Below, one piece after another: positions 32,617 to 41,018 of a stretch of DNA of 64,000 nt. The DNA lies in NCBI GenBank assembly GCA_000432435.1, contig HF993135.1, positions 121,216 to 185,215 of the forward strand, read 5' to 3'. The translations under genes and the position numbers were made by a program. Positions within the stretch are counted from its first letter, which is position 1. Each line of letters starts with the position of its first letter. The notes beneath the pieces are model-generated. The model did no database searches, had not been told where the DNA came from, and saw only the letters and a list, made by a program, of their open reading frames with translations. Origin of the DNA: Eubacterium sp. CAG:180. Its GTDB lineage: Bacteria > Bacillota > Clostridia > Oscillospirales > Acutalibacteraceae.

Positions 32617-32643
32617 TTAGCACTCGCTTTCCTTGAGTGCTAA
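32617..32643. promoter_or_regulatory. CIRCE operator (HrcA site)
   Basis: TTAGCACTC - N9 - GAGTGCTAA, matching the consensus at all 18 arm positions. On the minus strand TTGATT and TAAAAT-like promoter elements lie just upstream, so HrcA would block groESL initiation. No CtsR box near, so the two heat-shock circuits are separate here. Confidence 0.97.
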
Positions 32644-32776
32644 TATATATTTTAGCCTCTTTTCAGAAAAAATCAACCCTTTTTTATAAAATTAACAAAA
32701 AATACATAATTTGGAATTTGCACCGCCCAAAAGCCGATAAAATACGGACTTATATATGTATATCGTATAATCATTA

Positions 32777-32860
32777 TTGACAATAATATGTCTGTATAGT
32801 ATCATACACTTTGAATTCATAGTAGATTACTATGGTATTGCGCATTCAGAGCGCGGTACC
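32777..32860 (+). promoter_or_regulatory. nifS-nifU promoter, sulfur-regulon element and leader hairpin
   Basis: TTGACA (32777-32782), 17 bp, TATCAT (32800-32805). From about +4 the element TTCATAGTAGATTACTATGG (32816-32835) contains the palindrome CATAGTA-GAT-TACTATG and aligns with the elements at metQNI and metY-cysK. A 10-bp hairpin with two G-U pairs follows (32834-32843 with 32851-32860). Confidence 0.75.
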
Positions 32861-32880
32861 GTGAGAAAAGAGATGTAATT

Positions 32881-34077
32881 ATGGAAGTATATGCGGATAA
32901 CGCCGCCACGACCCGACTGTCAAAATCGGCTCTTAATGCAATGACTCCGTATTTTTGCGATGTTTACGGCAATCCGTCGAGTCTGCACCACATGGGTCAA
33001 AAAGCACACAGTGCTCTTGAGGAAGCACGTTTAGCGACAGCTAACGCAATAGGCTGCGAGAGAAGCGAGCTGTATTTCACATCGGGCGGCAGCGAAGCAG
33101 ACAATTGGGCCATAAAAGGCACCGCCGAGCTTATGGCGAAAAAAGGTAAAAAGCATATTATAAGCACAACCGTCGAGCATCACGCCGTACTGCACACATT
33201 AAAAAAGCTCGAAAAGCAAGGCTTTGAAATAACTCTTCTCCCCGTCTCAAGCGACGGCTTTGTGTCTCCAGGCGACGTTGCCTCGGCAATAAAAGACGAC
33301 ACGGCTTTGGTAACCGTAATGTATGCAAACAACGAAATAGGAACAATTCAGCCCATAACCGAAATAGGTGAAATCTGTCGCGAAAAGGGAGTCATCTTCC
33401 ACACGGACGCAGTACAGGCAGTCGGTCATCTTCCGATAGACGTAAAGGCGCAAAACATAGATATGCTCTCAATGTCGGGTCACAAGTTTCACGGACCGAA
33501 GGGCATCGGTGCGCTTTATATAAGAAAAGGCATAAATCTGCCTAACCTTATCGAGGGCGGTGCACAGGAGAGAAACCGCAGAGCCGGCACGGAAAACATC
33601 CCCGGAATCGTCGGTATGGCGGCAGCACTCACAGAGGCCGTAAACAATATGGAGGAAAATACAAAAAAGGTCGCAGCTCTCCGCGACAGGCTTATAGAAA
33701 AAATACTCGAAATTCCGCACAGCCGTTTAAACGGCTCAAGAGAAAATCGTCTGCCCGGAAATGTCAGCGTTTGTTTTGAAGGCGTTGAGGGCGAGTCAAT
33801 GCTGCTCTATCTCGATATGCAGGGCGTTTGCGCGTCATCAGGCTCCGCGTGCACATCGGGCTCGCTTGACCCAAGCCACGTACTTCTCGCAATAGGATTG
33901 CCTCACGAGGTCGCTCACGGTTCTTTAAGACTGAGCCTGTGTGAATACAACACCGAAGAAGAGGTAGATTTCATCGCCGAAGCTCTGCCTCCCATAATAG
34001 AAAGACTGCGTTCAATGTCTCCGCTTTGGGAGAGACTTTGCCGCGAAAACAGCTTCTTCACCCACGATAAACATTGA
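32881..34077 (+). CDS. nifS: Cysteine desulfurase (NifS/IscS type)
   Basis: PLP enzyme that takes sulfur from cysteine for Fe-S clusters and tRNA thiolation. 398 residues. HHAVLHTLKKL for PLP stacking, PLP lysine K202 in SMSGHKFHGPKG, persulfide Cys C325 in SSGSACTSGS on a long loop (NifS/IscS class I, not SufS). Followed by nifU after 20 bp; mnmA, a sulfur acceptor, is 3 kb downstream. Nitrogen fixation is not implied: no nif structural genes are present. Confidence 0.96.
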   Translation: MEVYADNAATTRLSKSALNAMTPYFCDVYGNPSSLHHMGQKAHSALEEARLATANAIGCERSELYFTSGGSEADNWAIKGTAELMAKKGKKHIISTTVEHHAVLHTLKKLEKQGFEITLLPVSSDGFVSPGDVASAIKDDTALVTVMYANNEIGTIQPITEIGEICREKGVIFHTDAVQAVGHLPIDVKAQNIDMLSMSGHKFHGPKGIGALYIRKGINLPNLIEGGAQERNRRAGTENIPGIVGMAAALTEAVNNMEENTKKVAALRDRLIEKILEIPHSRLNGSRENRLPGNVSVCFEGVEGESMLLYLDMQGVCASSGSACTSGSLDPSHVLLAIGLPHEVAHGSLRLSLCEYNTEEEVDFIAEALPPIIERLRSMSPLWERLCRENSFFTHDKH

Positions 34078-34097
34078 GATAAGGAAGGATTAAAAAT

Positions 34098-34526
34098 ATG
34101 GAATACAGCGCAAAAGTCCTTGAACACTTCGCAAATCCTCATAACGTCGGAAAAATCGACGACGCCGACGGCATAGGCGAGGTAGGAAACGCCAAATGCG
34201 GCGATATAATGAAAATGTATATAAAGGTTAAAGACGACGTTATAACCGACGTGAAATTTAACACCTACGGCTGTGCCTCCGCAATAGCCACAAGCTCGAT
34301 TGCTACGGATATGATAAAGGGGAAGCCCATAAGCGAAGCATTGAAGCTCACAAACAAAGCCGTTGTGGAAGCTCTTGACGGACTGCCGGCAGTAAAGATT
34401 CACTGCTCGGTACTCGCCGAGGAAGCTATAAAGGCGGCAGTTAAGGATTACTATGACAAGAACGGCATTCAATACGACAAGGAGCTTTTTAAGCCAGATA
34501 ATTGCCACTATACACACGAGCACTAA
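34098..34526 (+). CDS. nifU: Fe-S cluster scaffold NifU/IscU
   Basis: Scaffold on which NifS assembles [2Fe-2S]/[4Fe-4S] clusters. 142 residues, the short IscU-like form. The three cluster cysteines are C34 (NAKCGDIM), C59 (TYGCASAIATSS) and C103 (KIHCSVLAEEA). C-terminal His-rich NCHYTHEH is extra. The C34 context CGD with Asp is normal. Terminates at a perfect 16-bp hairpin. Confidence 0.96.
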   Translation: MEYSAKVLEHFANPHNVGKIDDADGIGEVGNAKCGDIMKMYIKVKDDVITDVKFNTYGCASAIATSSIATDMIKGKPISEALKLTNKAVVEALDGLPAVKIHCSVLAEEAIKAAVKDYYDKNGIQYDKELFKPDNCHYTHEH

Positions 34527-34540
34527 ATCAGACAGAACCA

Positions 34541-34580
34541 AAAAGGACTGTAAAACAATCGTTTTACAGTCCTTTTATTT
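34541..34580. terminator. Terminator between nifU and the O-antigen-ligase-like gene
   Basis: AAAAGGACTGTAAAAC (34541-34556) and GTTTTACAGTCCTTTT (34561-34576), perfect, T-rich; suits both strands. Confidence 0.92.
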
Positions 34581-34596
34581 TTTGCGGCATTAAAAA

Positions 34597-36060
34597 TTAA
34601 ACCTTTGCCGTGTCGATTACTTCGTCGTCATCGTCATCACCGTCAGGAGTATCGTCCTTCTGCGACGACGGCATAACATATATCTTAGGCTGATATTCGC
34701 CGTATGTACTCTTTTCTACTACCACAAAGAAAATGGTCACTATTAAAAGATACGGTATCGGGCAGAATAGGCCGGGATTTACAAGTGACATAAGCTCAAG
34801 GCTTACATATGAAAGAAAGACGGTCATATTGAAGAGCGTCGGCTTTCTCCAAAGCAGAAACATTCTCTTTATAAATTGATAGACATACGCCAAAATTCCG
34901 ACTATGCCCATACTTGCGGCTATCTGTATAGGCTCGCAATGATACCAGCATATCGAGAAATCGGCAGGATCATATATATCGATATTTCCCATGTATCCTA
35001 TGCCGGTTCCGAATATCGGATGGCCAAGAAAATCCTTTATGCCGCGCTCGTACTGAAAAACTCTCACTTCCTTTTGTTCGCCGACGAGCACCCCGTTTAT
35101 CGCAGACATAAGGCGGTCAAAGGTATAGCCGAAAAACGAGAGAAACTCGCGTGAGAATATCATAAGCGCAAAGCAAATGCAAGCGAGAATGGCAATATAC
35201 GCAAAACGCCTCTCCCTGTCGTAAAGGAAGAACAGAATACAGCACATCATAAGCTCTATGGCACCGAAAACAAGTCCTCCGCGCGAACCGGTCAGCAATA
35301 TCGCAAAATAGAACAAAAATCCGAACATAATGGAATACGATTTTTTGTTGCCGCGATAAAATGCAAACGGTATCGACAACATCAAAAACGTAGAGCAGTT
35401 ATTGCGCCACTGAAAATACAAAATCGTTTTTGTGTCTATAACCTCATTTATATGCGTGAGATAATATGAGGCTACCATAAAGGTACCGAAGCAGCCTATT
35501 ATCACCATAATGAGGGACAGCTTATCCATAAGAGAATAATCCTTATGGACATTTATATGCGTATTAAATACGGTATAGAGCAACAGCATTCCCACGCCGA
35601 GCGCCAAAATGTAAAATATCGACGCGCCGCTGAAATACTCACGTTTCGAGATGAAACCGACTCCGCCGAGTATTACCGCAGCAGACACAAATATCATCGG
35701 CAGCGTGAGGAATCCTTTCAGCACCGGCTTCTTCCAGTGCAAAACAAAGTGCATAATTACACAAATTATCAGTACCGCACCGAGCGCCTTATACTGAATA
35801 AACACGCTGAATGAATTGTAACACTTTGTTCCTATAAGGCACAGGAACAAAAAAGGCGGAAACGGCGCCAAAAGGTCCTCACACAGAACAAGCGTTATAC
35901 CCGTAATGCACGCAAAGGTGAGCACACCGGCAACGGATATGTCAAATATAACAAACACCGACGCCAGCGCGAAAAGCACCATTATATATCGCCCGGTAAG
36001 CATATACTCGCCCATGCGAGAAATCTTGGGCGAATTAAAAAATTCAATGATTTTTTTCAT
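34597..36060 (-). CDS. O-antigen ligase/polymerase-like membrane protein
   Basis: 487 residues from ATG 36060 (AAAAGG upstream; a longer start at 36078 has no ribosome site). About ten to twelve hydrophobic spans. The Wzy_C-type signature LLTGSRGGLVFGAIEL lies in the middle, then a large outer loop with GHPIFGTGIGYMG and the His/Glu segment WYHCEPIQIAASMGIVGIL. These are the hallmarks of the O-antigen ligase/Wzy superfamily. In a Firmicute it would polymerise or attach cell-surface glycan (inference). The acidic C-terminal tail GDDDDDEVID is unusual. No glycosyltransferases adjacent. Confidence 0.82.
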   Translation of the reverse strand: MKKIIEFFNSPKISRMGEYMLTGRYIMVLFALASVFVIFDISVAGVLTFACITGITLVLCEDLLAPFPPFLFLCLIGTKCYNSFSVFIQYKALGAVLIICVIMHFVLHWKKPVLKGFLTLPMIFVSAAVILGGVGFISKREYFSGASIFYILALGVGMLLLYTVFNTHINVHKDYSLMDKLSLIMVIIGCFGTFMVASYYLTHINEVIDTKTILYFQWRNNCSTFLMLSIPFAFYRGNKKSYSIMFGFLFYFAILLTGSRGGLVFGAIELMMCCILFFLYDRERRFAYIAILACICFALMIFSREFLSFFGYTFDRLMSAINGVLVGEQKEVRVFQYERGIKDFLGHPIFGTGIGYMGNIDIYDPADFSICWYHCEPIQIAASMGIVGILAYVYQFIKRMFLLWRKPTLFNMTVFLSYVSLELMSLVNPGLFCPIPYLLIVTIFFVVVEKSTYGEYQPKIYVMPSSQKDDTPDGDDDDDEVIDTAKV

Positions 36061-36186
36061 CTGCGCATACCTTTTCATTTTATAGTTTAATGTTATTATA
36101 TATTTTTTTCGCCAAAACGCAATAATTATTTCAAGACTATAACTATTATTACAAAAAGTTACAAGTCTAAAAATACCGTGACGCTC

Positions 36187-36215
36187 TTGATTTTAGGCGA
36201 AAAATCTCGTATTAT
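36187..36215 (+). promoter_or_regulatory. nadA promoter
   Basis: TTGATT (36187-36192), 17 bp, TATTAT (36210-36215). Confidence 0.75.
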
Positions 36216-36281
36216 ATCAGTATAACGTCGGTACACTCATAAAAAGGTCGGCCGGCATAAAACTTGAAAGAGATGTGTCAA

Positions 36282-37196
36282 ATGATTAAAGACATTCAAC
36301 AGGAAATTCTCAGGCTTAAAAAGGAAAAGGATATATGTATTTTGGCGCACAGCTATGTTGCGCACGAAATAATTGAGATAGCGGACTTTACCGGCGACAG
36401 CTACGCGCTTTCCGTCAAGGCGACAACCGCTCCGCAAAAAACCGTAATAATGGTCGGCGTCAGATTTATGGCCGAGACCGTTAAAATACTCTCTCCGGAG
36501 AAAAAGGTAATTTTGGCTCAGCCCATTGCAGGCTGCCCCATGGCAGAGCAAATGGATAAAGAGCTTATCTGTGCCGTCAAAAAGGAATACCCGGATTACA
36601 AAGTTGTTGCTTATATCAACACAACCGCAGACCTCAAAACCGTATGCGATGTTTGCGTAACCTCCTCCTCGGCGGTTAAAATCATTAAAAATATGGACGC
36701 GAAAAACATACTGTTTATTCCCGACTGCAATCTCGGTCATTATGTCAGCGAGCAGATCCCCGAAAAGAACTTCAAGCTCCTGCACGGCGGCTGTCCCATT
36801 CACGCCTCCGTAAGCGAAAGCGAAGCTGTTGCGGCTAAAGAAAAGCATCCGGGCGCTCCGCTGCTTGTTCACCCCGAATGCGTACCCGACGTTGTTAAGC
36901 ACGCCGATTATGTGGGTTCAACCTCGGGCATTACGGAATACGCAAAAAACAGCGATAAAAAAGAATTTATTATCGGCACGGAAATCAGCATAGCAGAGCA
37001 TCTTCAATACGCCTGCCCCGACAAAAAATTCTATTATCTCTCCAAAAAGCTCATTTGCCCTAATATGAAGAGCTCAACGCTTATGGACGTCTACAATGCC
37101 GTACGAGGCGTAGGCGGCGAAGAGATTGTTCTAGGCGATGACACAATCACGAAAGCGAGAGTCTGCATTGACGAAATGATAAGGCTCGGCGGCTGA
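36282..37196 (+). CDS. nadA: Quinolinate synthase A
   Basis: Condenses iminoaspartate with dihydroxyacetone phosphate to quinolinate, an NAD precursor, using a [4Fe-4S] cluster. 304 residues from ATG 36282; an upstream TTG (36264) and ATG (36273) are in frame but lack suitable ribosome-site spacing. Three pseudo-repeated domains, with cluster Cys in GCPMAEQM, HPECVPDVV and LICPNMKSSTL; also VYINTTADLKTVCDVCVTSSSAV. nadB and nadC, usually adjacent, are not here. As an Fe-S enzyme it depends on nifS-nifU just upstream. Confidence 0.95.
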   Translation: MIKDIQQEILRLKKEKDICILAHSYVAHEIIEIADFTGDSYALSVKATTAPQKTVIMVGVRFMAETVKILSPEKKVILAQPIAGCPMAEQMDKELICAVKKEYPDYKVVAYINTTADLKTVCDVCVTSSSAVKIIKNMDAKNILFIPDCNLGHYVSEQIPEKNFKLLHGGCPIHASVSESEAVAAKEKHPGAPLLVHPECVPDVVKHADYVGSTSGITEYAKNSDKKEFIIGTEISIAEHLQYACPDKKFYYLSKKLICPNMKSSTLMDVYNAVRGVGGEEIVLGDDTITKARVCIDEMIRLGG

Positions 37197-37219
37197 AAAT
37201 TTACGAAAAAAATCTACGG

Positions 37220-37239
37220 GGTAGGAGGAAACTCCCACC
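37220..37239 (+). repeat. Small hairpin with GAAA tetraloop between nadA and mnmA
   Basis: GGTAGGAG-GAAA-CTCCCACC, an 8-bp stem with one mismatch. It contains a GGAG but lies 23 bp before the mnmA ATG, which has its own AAAGGA. Confidence 0.5.
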
Positions 37240-37262
37240 TTAATTTATAAAGGAAAAACACA

Positions 37263-38339
37263 ATGACTGACGAAAAGAAAAAAGTTATGGTTGCCATGAG
37301 CGGCGGAGTTGACAGCTCTGTTACGGCATACCTGTTGCAACAGGAGGGCTTCGACATAGTCGGAGTTACAATGAAGCTTTACACAAACGACGACATCGAC
37401 TTTGTAAAGGACAAGACCTGCTGTTCTCTCGACGACGTAGAGGACGCCAAAAGTGTGGCGGCAAGGCTCGGAGCTTTACACTATACTCTCAATATGACCG
37501 AGGATTTTCGTAAGGACGTAATGGACAAGTTCGTCAGAAGCTACCGCCTGGGCGCAACTCCCAACCCCTGTATAGACTGTAACCGATACATCAAATTTTC
37601 CAAGCTCTTAAAAAAAGCCATTGAGCTTAAAATGGACCTCATAGCGACCGGTCACTACGCGAGAATCGAAAAAAGCGCAGACAGATACCTCTTAAAAAAG
37701 GCGCTTGACGAAAGCAAAGATCAAAGCTACGTTTTGTATTCGCTGACTCAAGACGAGCTCAGCCGCACGCTGTTTCCGCTCGGGAAATACCGCAAATCCG
37801 AGGTTCGCGAAATAGCTGAGGAAAACGGCTTTATAAACGCAAAAAAGCATGACAGCCAAGATATATGCTTCGTCCCCGACGGAAATTACAGCGCATTCAT
37901 AGAAAAATACACCGGAGAAAAATTCCCGGAGGGCGATTTTGTTGACAAGTCCGGCAAGAAGCTCGGCACGCACAAGGGAATAATCAGATACACCGTGGGT
38001 CAGCGCCGCGGTCTCGGTCTGGCGCTGCCGCAGTCTATGTATGTATGCGAAAAGGACGTTAAAAACAACAGGGTCGTTTTAGGATTTAACGAAGATCTGT
38101 TTTCAAAAGAGGTCTCCGTCGGAGACATAGTGCTCAGTGCCTGTGATTCTCTTGAAAAGCCCGAACACCTCAGCGCTAAAATACGCTACAATCAAAAGGA
38201 ACAGCCCGCAACGGTAATTCAAACCGATAAAGACAAGCTGAAAATCATTTTTGATGAGCCGCAGAGAGCCGTTACAAAGGGTCAGGCAGCGGTTGTATAC
38301 GACGGAGACACGGTTATAGGCGGCGGAACTATTTTATAA
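37263..38339 (+). CDS. mnmA: tRNA-specific 2-thiouridylase
   Basis: Puts sulfur on wobble uridine-34 of Lys, Glu and Gln tRNAs, drawing persulfide sulfur from a cysteine desulfurase such as NifS. 358 residues. PP-loop AMSGGVDSSVTAYLL, catalytic Cys pair in TPNPCIDCNRYIKF and DSQDICFVPDGNY, and GHYARIEK. The C-terminal beta-barrel is present. Start ATG 37263 behind AAAGGA. 23 bp before the GNAT gene, so probably one transcript. Confidence 0.97.
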   Translation: MTDEKKKVMVAMSGGVDSSVTAYLLQQEGFDIVGVTMKLYTNDDIDFVKDKTCCSLDDVEDAKSVAARLGALHYTLNMTEDFRKDVMDKFVRSYRLGATPNPCIDCNRYIKFSKLLKKAIELKMDLIATGHYARIEKSADRYLLKKALDESKDQSYVLYSLTQDELSRTLFPLGKYRKSEVREIAEENGFINAKKHDSQDICFVPDGNYSAFIEKYTGEKFPEGDFVDKSGKKLGTHKGIIRYTVGQRRGLGLALPQSMYVCEKDVKNNRVVLGFNEDLFSKEVSVGDIVLSACDSLEKPEHLSAKIRYNQKEQPATVIQTDKDKLKIIFDEPQRAVTKGQAAVVYDGDTVIGGGTIL

Positions 38340-38365
38340 CCTCCGTACAAATCGGGAGTTTAAAT

Positions 38366-38935
38366 ATGATAAAAATAAGAAACTTAAAAAAGCAGGATAT
38401 TTCCTCCGCCGAATATATATGCTTAATAACGGCGGCAAAAGAAATTAAGGACACCCCAAAAAAAGCTCTTCGCACCCTTTTAATGTATAACCGCTGTTAT
38501 ACGAGAACCCAAAACAGCAGCAGCTTTGTTGCCGAAAACGAAAACGGCAGAGTTGTGGGGTACATTCTCTGTGCCGAGAGCTTGCCGAAATATCTCAAAG
38601 GCTTTTTCGGCACGGAGCTGCAAGAGATATTCAAAATAAGCTTTACATCGGGTATTGCATCATTTTTTGAGGCTGTCTCCCCTGCCGCATTTTCAGTCAA
38701 ATACTCCGCTCATCTGCACATAGACATATTGCCGGAATATCAGGGGCAAAAGGTCGGAACCGCTCTTATGTCCGCCCTTAAAGAAAAGCTTGTAAGCGAT
38801 AATATAAATGGCGTTATGCTGTGCGTCGGAAAAGGCAACGTACGAGCAATCGATTTTTACAAAAAGAACGGGTTTAAAGTGGTATTCAAACTTTTCGGTG
38901 CTGTATTTATGGGGCTTAATTTGCCGCAGTCGTAA
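38366..38935 (+). CDS. GNAT-family N-acetyltransferase
   Basis: 189 residues. The acetyl-CoA-binding motif A is LHIDILPEYQGQKVGTALMSALKEKL, with the Q-x-x-G-x-G/A loop as QGQKVG. Motif B-like NVRAIDFYKKNGF follows. The substrate is not apparent; there is an unusual middle insertion (GTELQEIFKISFTSGIASFFEAV) between the two halves. It follows mnmA, possibly cotranscribed, with no other functional hint. Confidence 0.87.
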   Translation: MIKIRNLKKQDISSAEYICLITAAKEIKDTPKKALRTLLMYNRCYTRTQNSSSFVAENENGRVVGYILCAESLPKYLKGFFGTELQEIFKISFTSGIASFFEAVSPAAFSVKYSAHLHIDILPEYQGQKVGTALMSALKEKLVSDNINGVMLCVGKGNVRAIDFYKKNGFKVVFKLFGAVFMGLNLPQS

Positions 38936-38971
38936 TTGTCAAAAAAAGTGGTAACTTTTTTAAAAAACCGC

Positions 38972-39000
38972 TTGACACAAATGGCAACCTTTGCTATAAT
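38972..39000 (+). promoter_or_regulatory. tRNA-Leu promoter
   Basis: Perfect TTGACA (38972-38977), 17 bp, perfect TATAAT (38995-39000). Confidence 0.93.
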
Positions 39001-39034
39001 ATTCACCGTCGCAAGAAAAGCGACAACATAGTTT

Positions 39035-39118
39035 GCGAGCGTGGCGGAATCGGCAGACGCGCACGTTTGAGGGGCGTGTGGTAATCCCGTATGGGTTCAA
39101 GTCCCATCGCTCGCACCA
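39035..39118 (+). tRNA. tRNA-Leu (anticodon GAG)
   Basis: Acceptor GCGAGCG pairs with CGCTCGC. D arm GCGGAATCGGCAGACGC; anticodon stem CACGT/GCGTG around loop TTGAGGG, giving anticodon GAG (codons CUC, CUU). Long variable arm typical of class II tRNAs, T arm ATGGG-TTCAAGT-CCCAT, discriminator A, encoded CCA. 84 nt. Confidence 0.97.
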
Positions 39119-39120
39119 GA

Positions 39121-39154
39121 AAAGGGCAGATTTCGTTAGAAATCTGTCCTTTTC
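39121..39154 (+). terminator. tRNA-Leu terminator
   Basis: AAAAGGGCAGATTTC (39121-39135) pairs with GAAATCTGTCCTTTT (39140-39154), one G-U. Confidence 0.88.
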
Positions 39155-39160
39155 AACTAA

Positions 39161-39356
39161 ATCCACCCTTGCGGGTGGGTGAAATATTGCTTCGCAATAT
39201 GAAATACGCTTTCAGCGTATGAAATCGCTGCGGCGATGGGTGGATTTAATTTCATTTTCTGCGTAGCCGAAAATTTCATCAAAACCGTAGGTTTTGATTT
39301 CATCGTGAGCAACGCGAACGATTTCATTAAAAATTCCGAGAGTTCAACTCTATCCA
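39161..39356. repeat. Array of about eight hairpins joined by TGAAAT/ATTTCAT linkers
   Basis: In order: CCACCC-TTGC-GGGTGG; ATATTGC-TTC-GCAATAT; ATACGC-TTTCA-GCGTAT; ATCGC-TGCGG-CGAT; a closing GGGTGGATTT that also pairs with AAATCCACCC at 39161; then, with linkers now reading ATTTCAT, TTTTC...GAAAA; CAAAACC-GTA-GGTTTTG; ATCGT...ACGAT; GAGAGTT-C-AACTCT. No ORF. It fills most of the 39119-39540 gap. It looks like an interspersed palindromic element rather than CRISPR. Confidence 0.75.
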
Positions 39357-39395
39357 CAAAAAAACATAAAAACATCTTTTCTGTACCCCACAGAC

Positions 39396-39436
39396 AAAAA
39401 CGACAAATCTCTTTTGGGATTTGTCGTTTTTATTTT
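39396..39436 (+). terminator. Hairpin terminator downstream of the hairpin array
   Basis: AAAAACGACAAATC (39396-39409) pairs with GATTTGTCGTTTTT (39418-39431), then TATTTTTG. Possibly the original or backup end of the tRNA transcript. Confidence 0.8.
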
Positions 39437-39483
39437 TGTGAGTTTATGCGTCATCCGCCGAGAGTAATAATCGAGGTGCAAGC

Positions 39484-39525
39484 AAAAGACCGCAGAGAGC
39501 GTATTTGCTTTCTGCGGTCTTTTTG
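39484..39525 (-). terminator. Terminator of valS-peptidase operon
   Basis: AAAAGACCGCAGA (39484-39496) pairs with TCTGCGGTCTTTT (39511-39523). Minus-strand exit is T-rich. Confidence 0.85.
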
Positions 39526-39540
39526 ATTTTTAAGAACAGA

Positions 39541-41007
39541 TTATTCCTTTGACATATACTTTATGTAACGCTTAAAGAATTTAAGTGCGCCCTCCATACA
39601 GTCCACGGGGATTCTCTCATTTGTGGCATGGGTCAAAAGGAGATATTTTGTATCGACCTCAAACGGGGCGAAACGATAAATGCAATCACAAATATTCTCA
39701 TAGTGATATGAGTCTGTGCCGCCCATAACAAGGTACGGTGCAACTATATAGTTATTGTCGGTGCGCATACAAAGCTCTTCAAGGATTTTGAAGGAGCGGC
39801 TGTCCGTAGGAGAGACCTTTGATGCCTCTTTGCCCTTGAGCAATTCGATTTCTATATCCTTTTTCTTTACAACCTTTTTGATGTGCTCTTTTACGTCCGC
39901 AAGAGTGGTTCCCGGCATCATACGGAAGTTTACCGTTATGCTGCTCTTCTGCGGAAGAACGTTGGCGGCAGGGCTGCCCTCTGCCATTGAAACACCCGTT
40001 GTGGTTCTTATAAGCGAAGCCGCAGGCGGGAATTTTTTCATAACAAGGGTAACTATAGGCTTTAAGAGCCAGAGATTGCACGTAACTATTCTTGCAGGAT
40101 ACGATACACGCTTGCCGATTTTTGTAAAGAGCGCATACACAAAGTGAGGCATTTTGGCCTTGAACTGATGCCCCTCAAGGTCGCGTGTAACCTTGGCTAT
40201 CTCGCCTATTCCCGAATGCACCGGAGGCTGTGACGAATGGCCGCCCTTTGAGCGAACGGTGATTTTATAATCGGCATAGCCCTTTTCGGCAATGCCTATG
40301 CCGGCAAGCTTTGTTCTGAGGATTTTCGGCACATCCACATTGAGTATGGCACCGCCCTCGTCGATAACGCTGTCAAGCTTTACTCCGCGTTCTTCGAGAA
40401 CCGCGGCAATTGAGCCCGCACCGGAATTTACGGAGGCTACTATTTCCTCATTGTGGCCAAAGCACAGATAAACCGTTCTTTCTGGCTTAAAGCCCTCGCC
40501 GAGAAGCGTCTCTACGGTCTGAATAACCGCGATAAGATGGTTTTTCATATCGAGCGCGCCGCGTCCCCATATAAATTCGCCGTCATCAAATCCGTCAAAC
40601 GCCGGATGCTCCCAGTCATTTTCTGTGCCGGCAGCTATCGGAACAACATCCTGATGGGCAAGAAGCGCGATAGGCTCAAGGTCGGGGCGCGTTCCCTCCC
40701 ATGTGAACAAAAGGCTCGCATCGCTGATTTCCTCGTGTTTCAGATTCTTGTAAACAAGCGGGAAGCGCTCCTCAAGAAATTTATGAAATTTTTCAAACTC
40801 GTTCCAATCAACATCCTTCGGGTTAGGCTGAGATACGGTTTTAAACTTAATCGCATCGCTCAAATTCCGACGATACTCATTAAGCTGCACCTCTTCGTCC
40901 TCAAGCGGCTCGTAGGTTTTTTTCTTCGGCACCCAAAATATCGCGCGAATAAGCGTTATAACAGTTATAACTGCGAGAAAGATGAGTATTCCAATAAAGA
41001 CCTTCAT
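39541..41007 (-). CDS. M20-family metallopeptidase, membrane-anchored (PM20D1-like)
   Basis: 488 residues. An N-terminal membrane segment (IGILIFLAVITVITLIRAIFWV) anchors it. Di-zinc ligands: ALLAHQDVVP, WGRGALDMKNH (bridging Asp), FGHNEEIVAS (Glu general base plus ligand), VIDEGGAIL, and late LLLTHATNERIP. The long lid and VRSKGGHSSQPPVHSGIGEIAK resemble the PM20D1/carboxypeptidase S group, which cleaves N-acyl amino acids or dipeptides. Specificity not readable from sequence. Starts 11 bp after valS (AAGGAGG upstream), so it shares the T-box transcript. Confidence 0.9.
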   Translation of the reverse strand: MKVFIGILIFLAVITVITLIRAIFWVPKKKTYEPLEDEEVQLNEYRRNLSDAIKFKTVSQPNPKDVDWNEFEKFHKFLEERFPLVYKNLKHEEISDASLLFTWEGTRPDLEPIALLAHQDVVPIAAGTENDWEHPAFDGFDDGEFIWGRGALDMKNHLIAVIQTVETLLGEGFKPERTVYLCFGHNEEIVASVNSGAGSIAAVLEERGVKLDSVIDEGGAILNVDVPKILRTKLAGIGIAEKGYADYKITVRSKGGHSSQPPVHSGIGEIAKVTRDLEGHQFKAKMPHFVYALFTKIGKRVSYPARIVTCNLWLLKPIVTLVMKKFPPAASLIRTTTGVSMAEGSPAANVLPQKSSITVNFRMMPGTTLADVKEHIKKVVKKKDIEIELLKGKEASKVSPTDSRSFKILEELCMRTDNNYIVAPYLVMGGTDSYHYENICDCIYRFAPFEVDTKYLLLTHATNERIPVDCMEGALKFFKRYIKYMSKE

Positions 41008-41018
41008 TGTAAGCCTCC

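Noticed and set aside
32832..32864. Ten-codon ORF in the nifS leader as a third sulfur leader peptide
   Set aside because: ATG 32832 lacks a ribosome site, and the peptide has no Cys and only its initiator Met.
32881..34526. Nitrogen-fixation locus suggested by nifS/nifU
   Set aside because: No nifHDK or nifB nearby; these are the general Fe-S and thiolation genes of Firmicutes, and mnmA is close by.
39161..39356. Hairpin array as a CRISPR array
   Set aside because: Repeats are only the 6-7 base linkers, spacers are themselves palindromic and unequal, and no cas genes are near.
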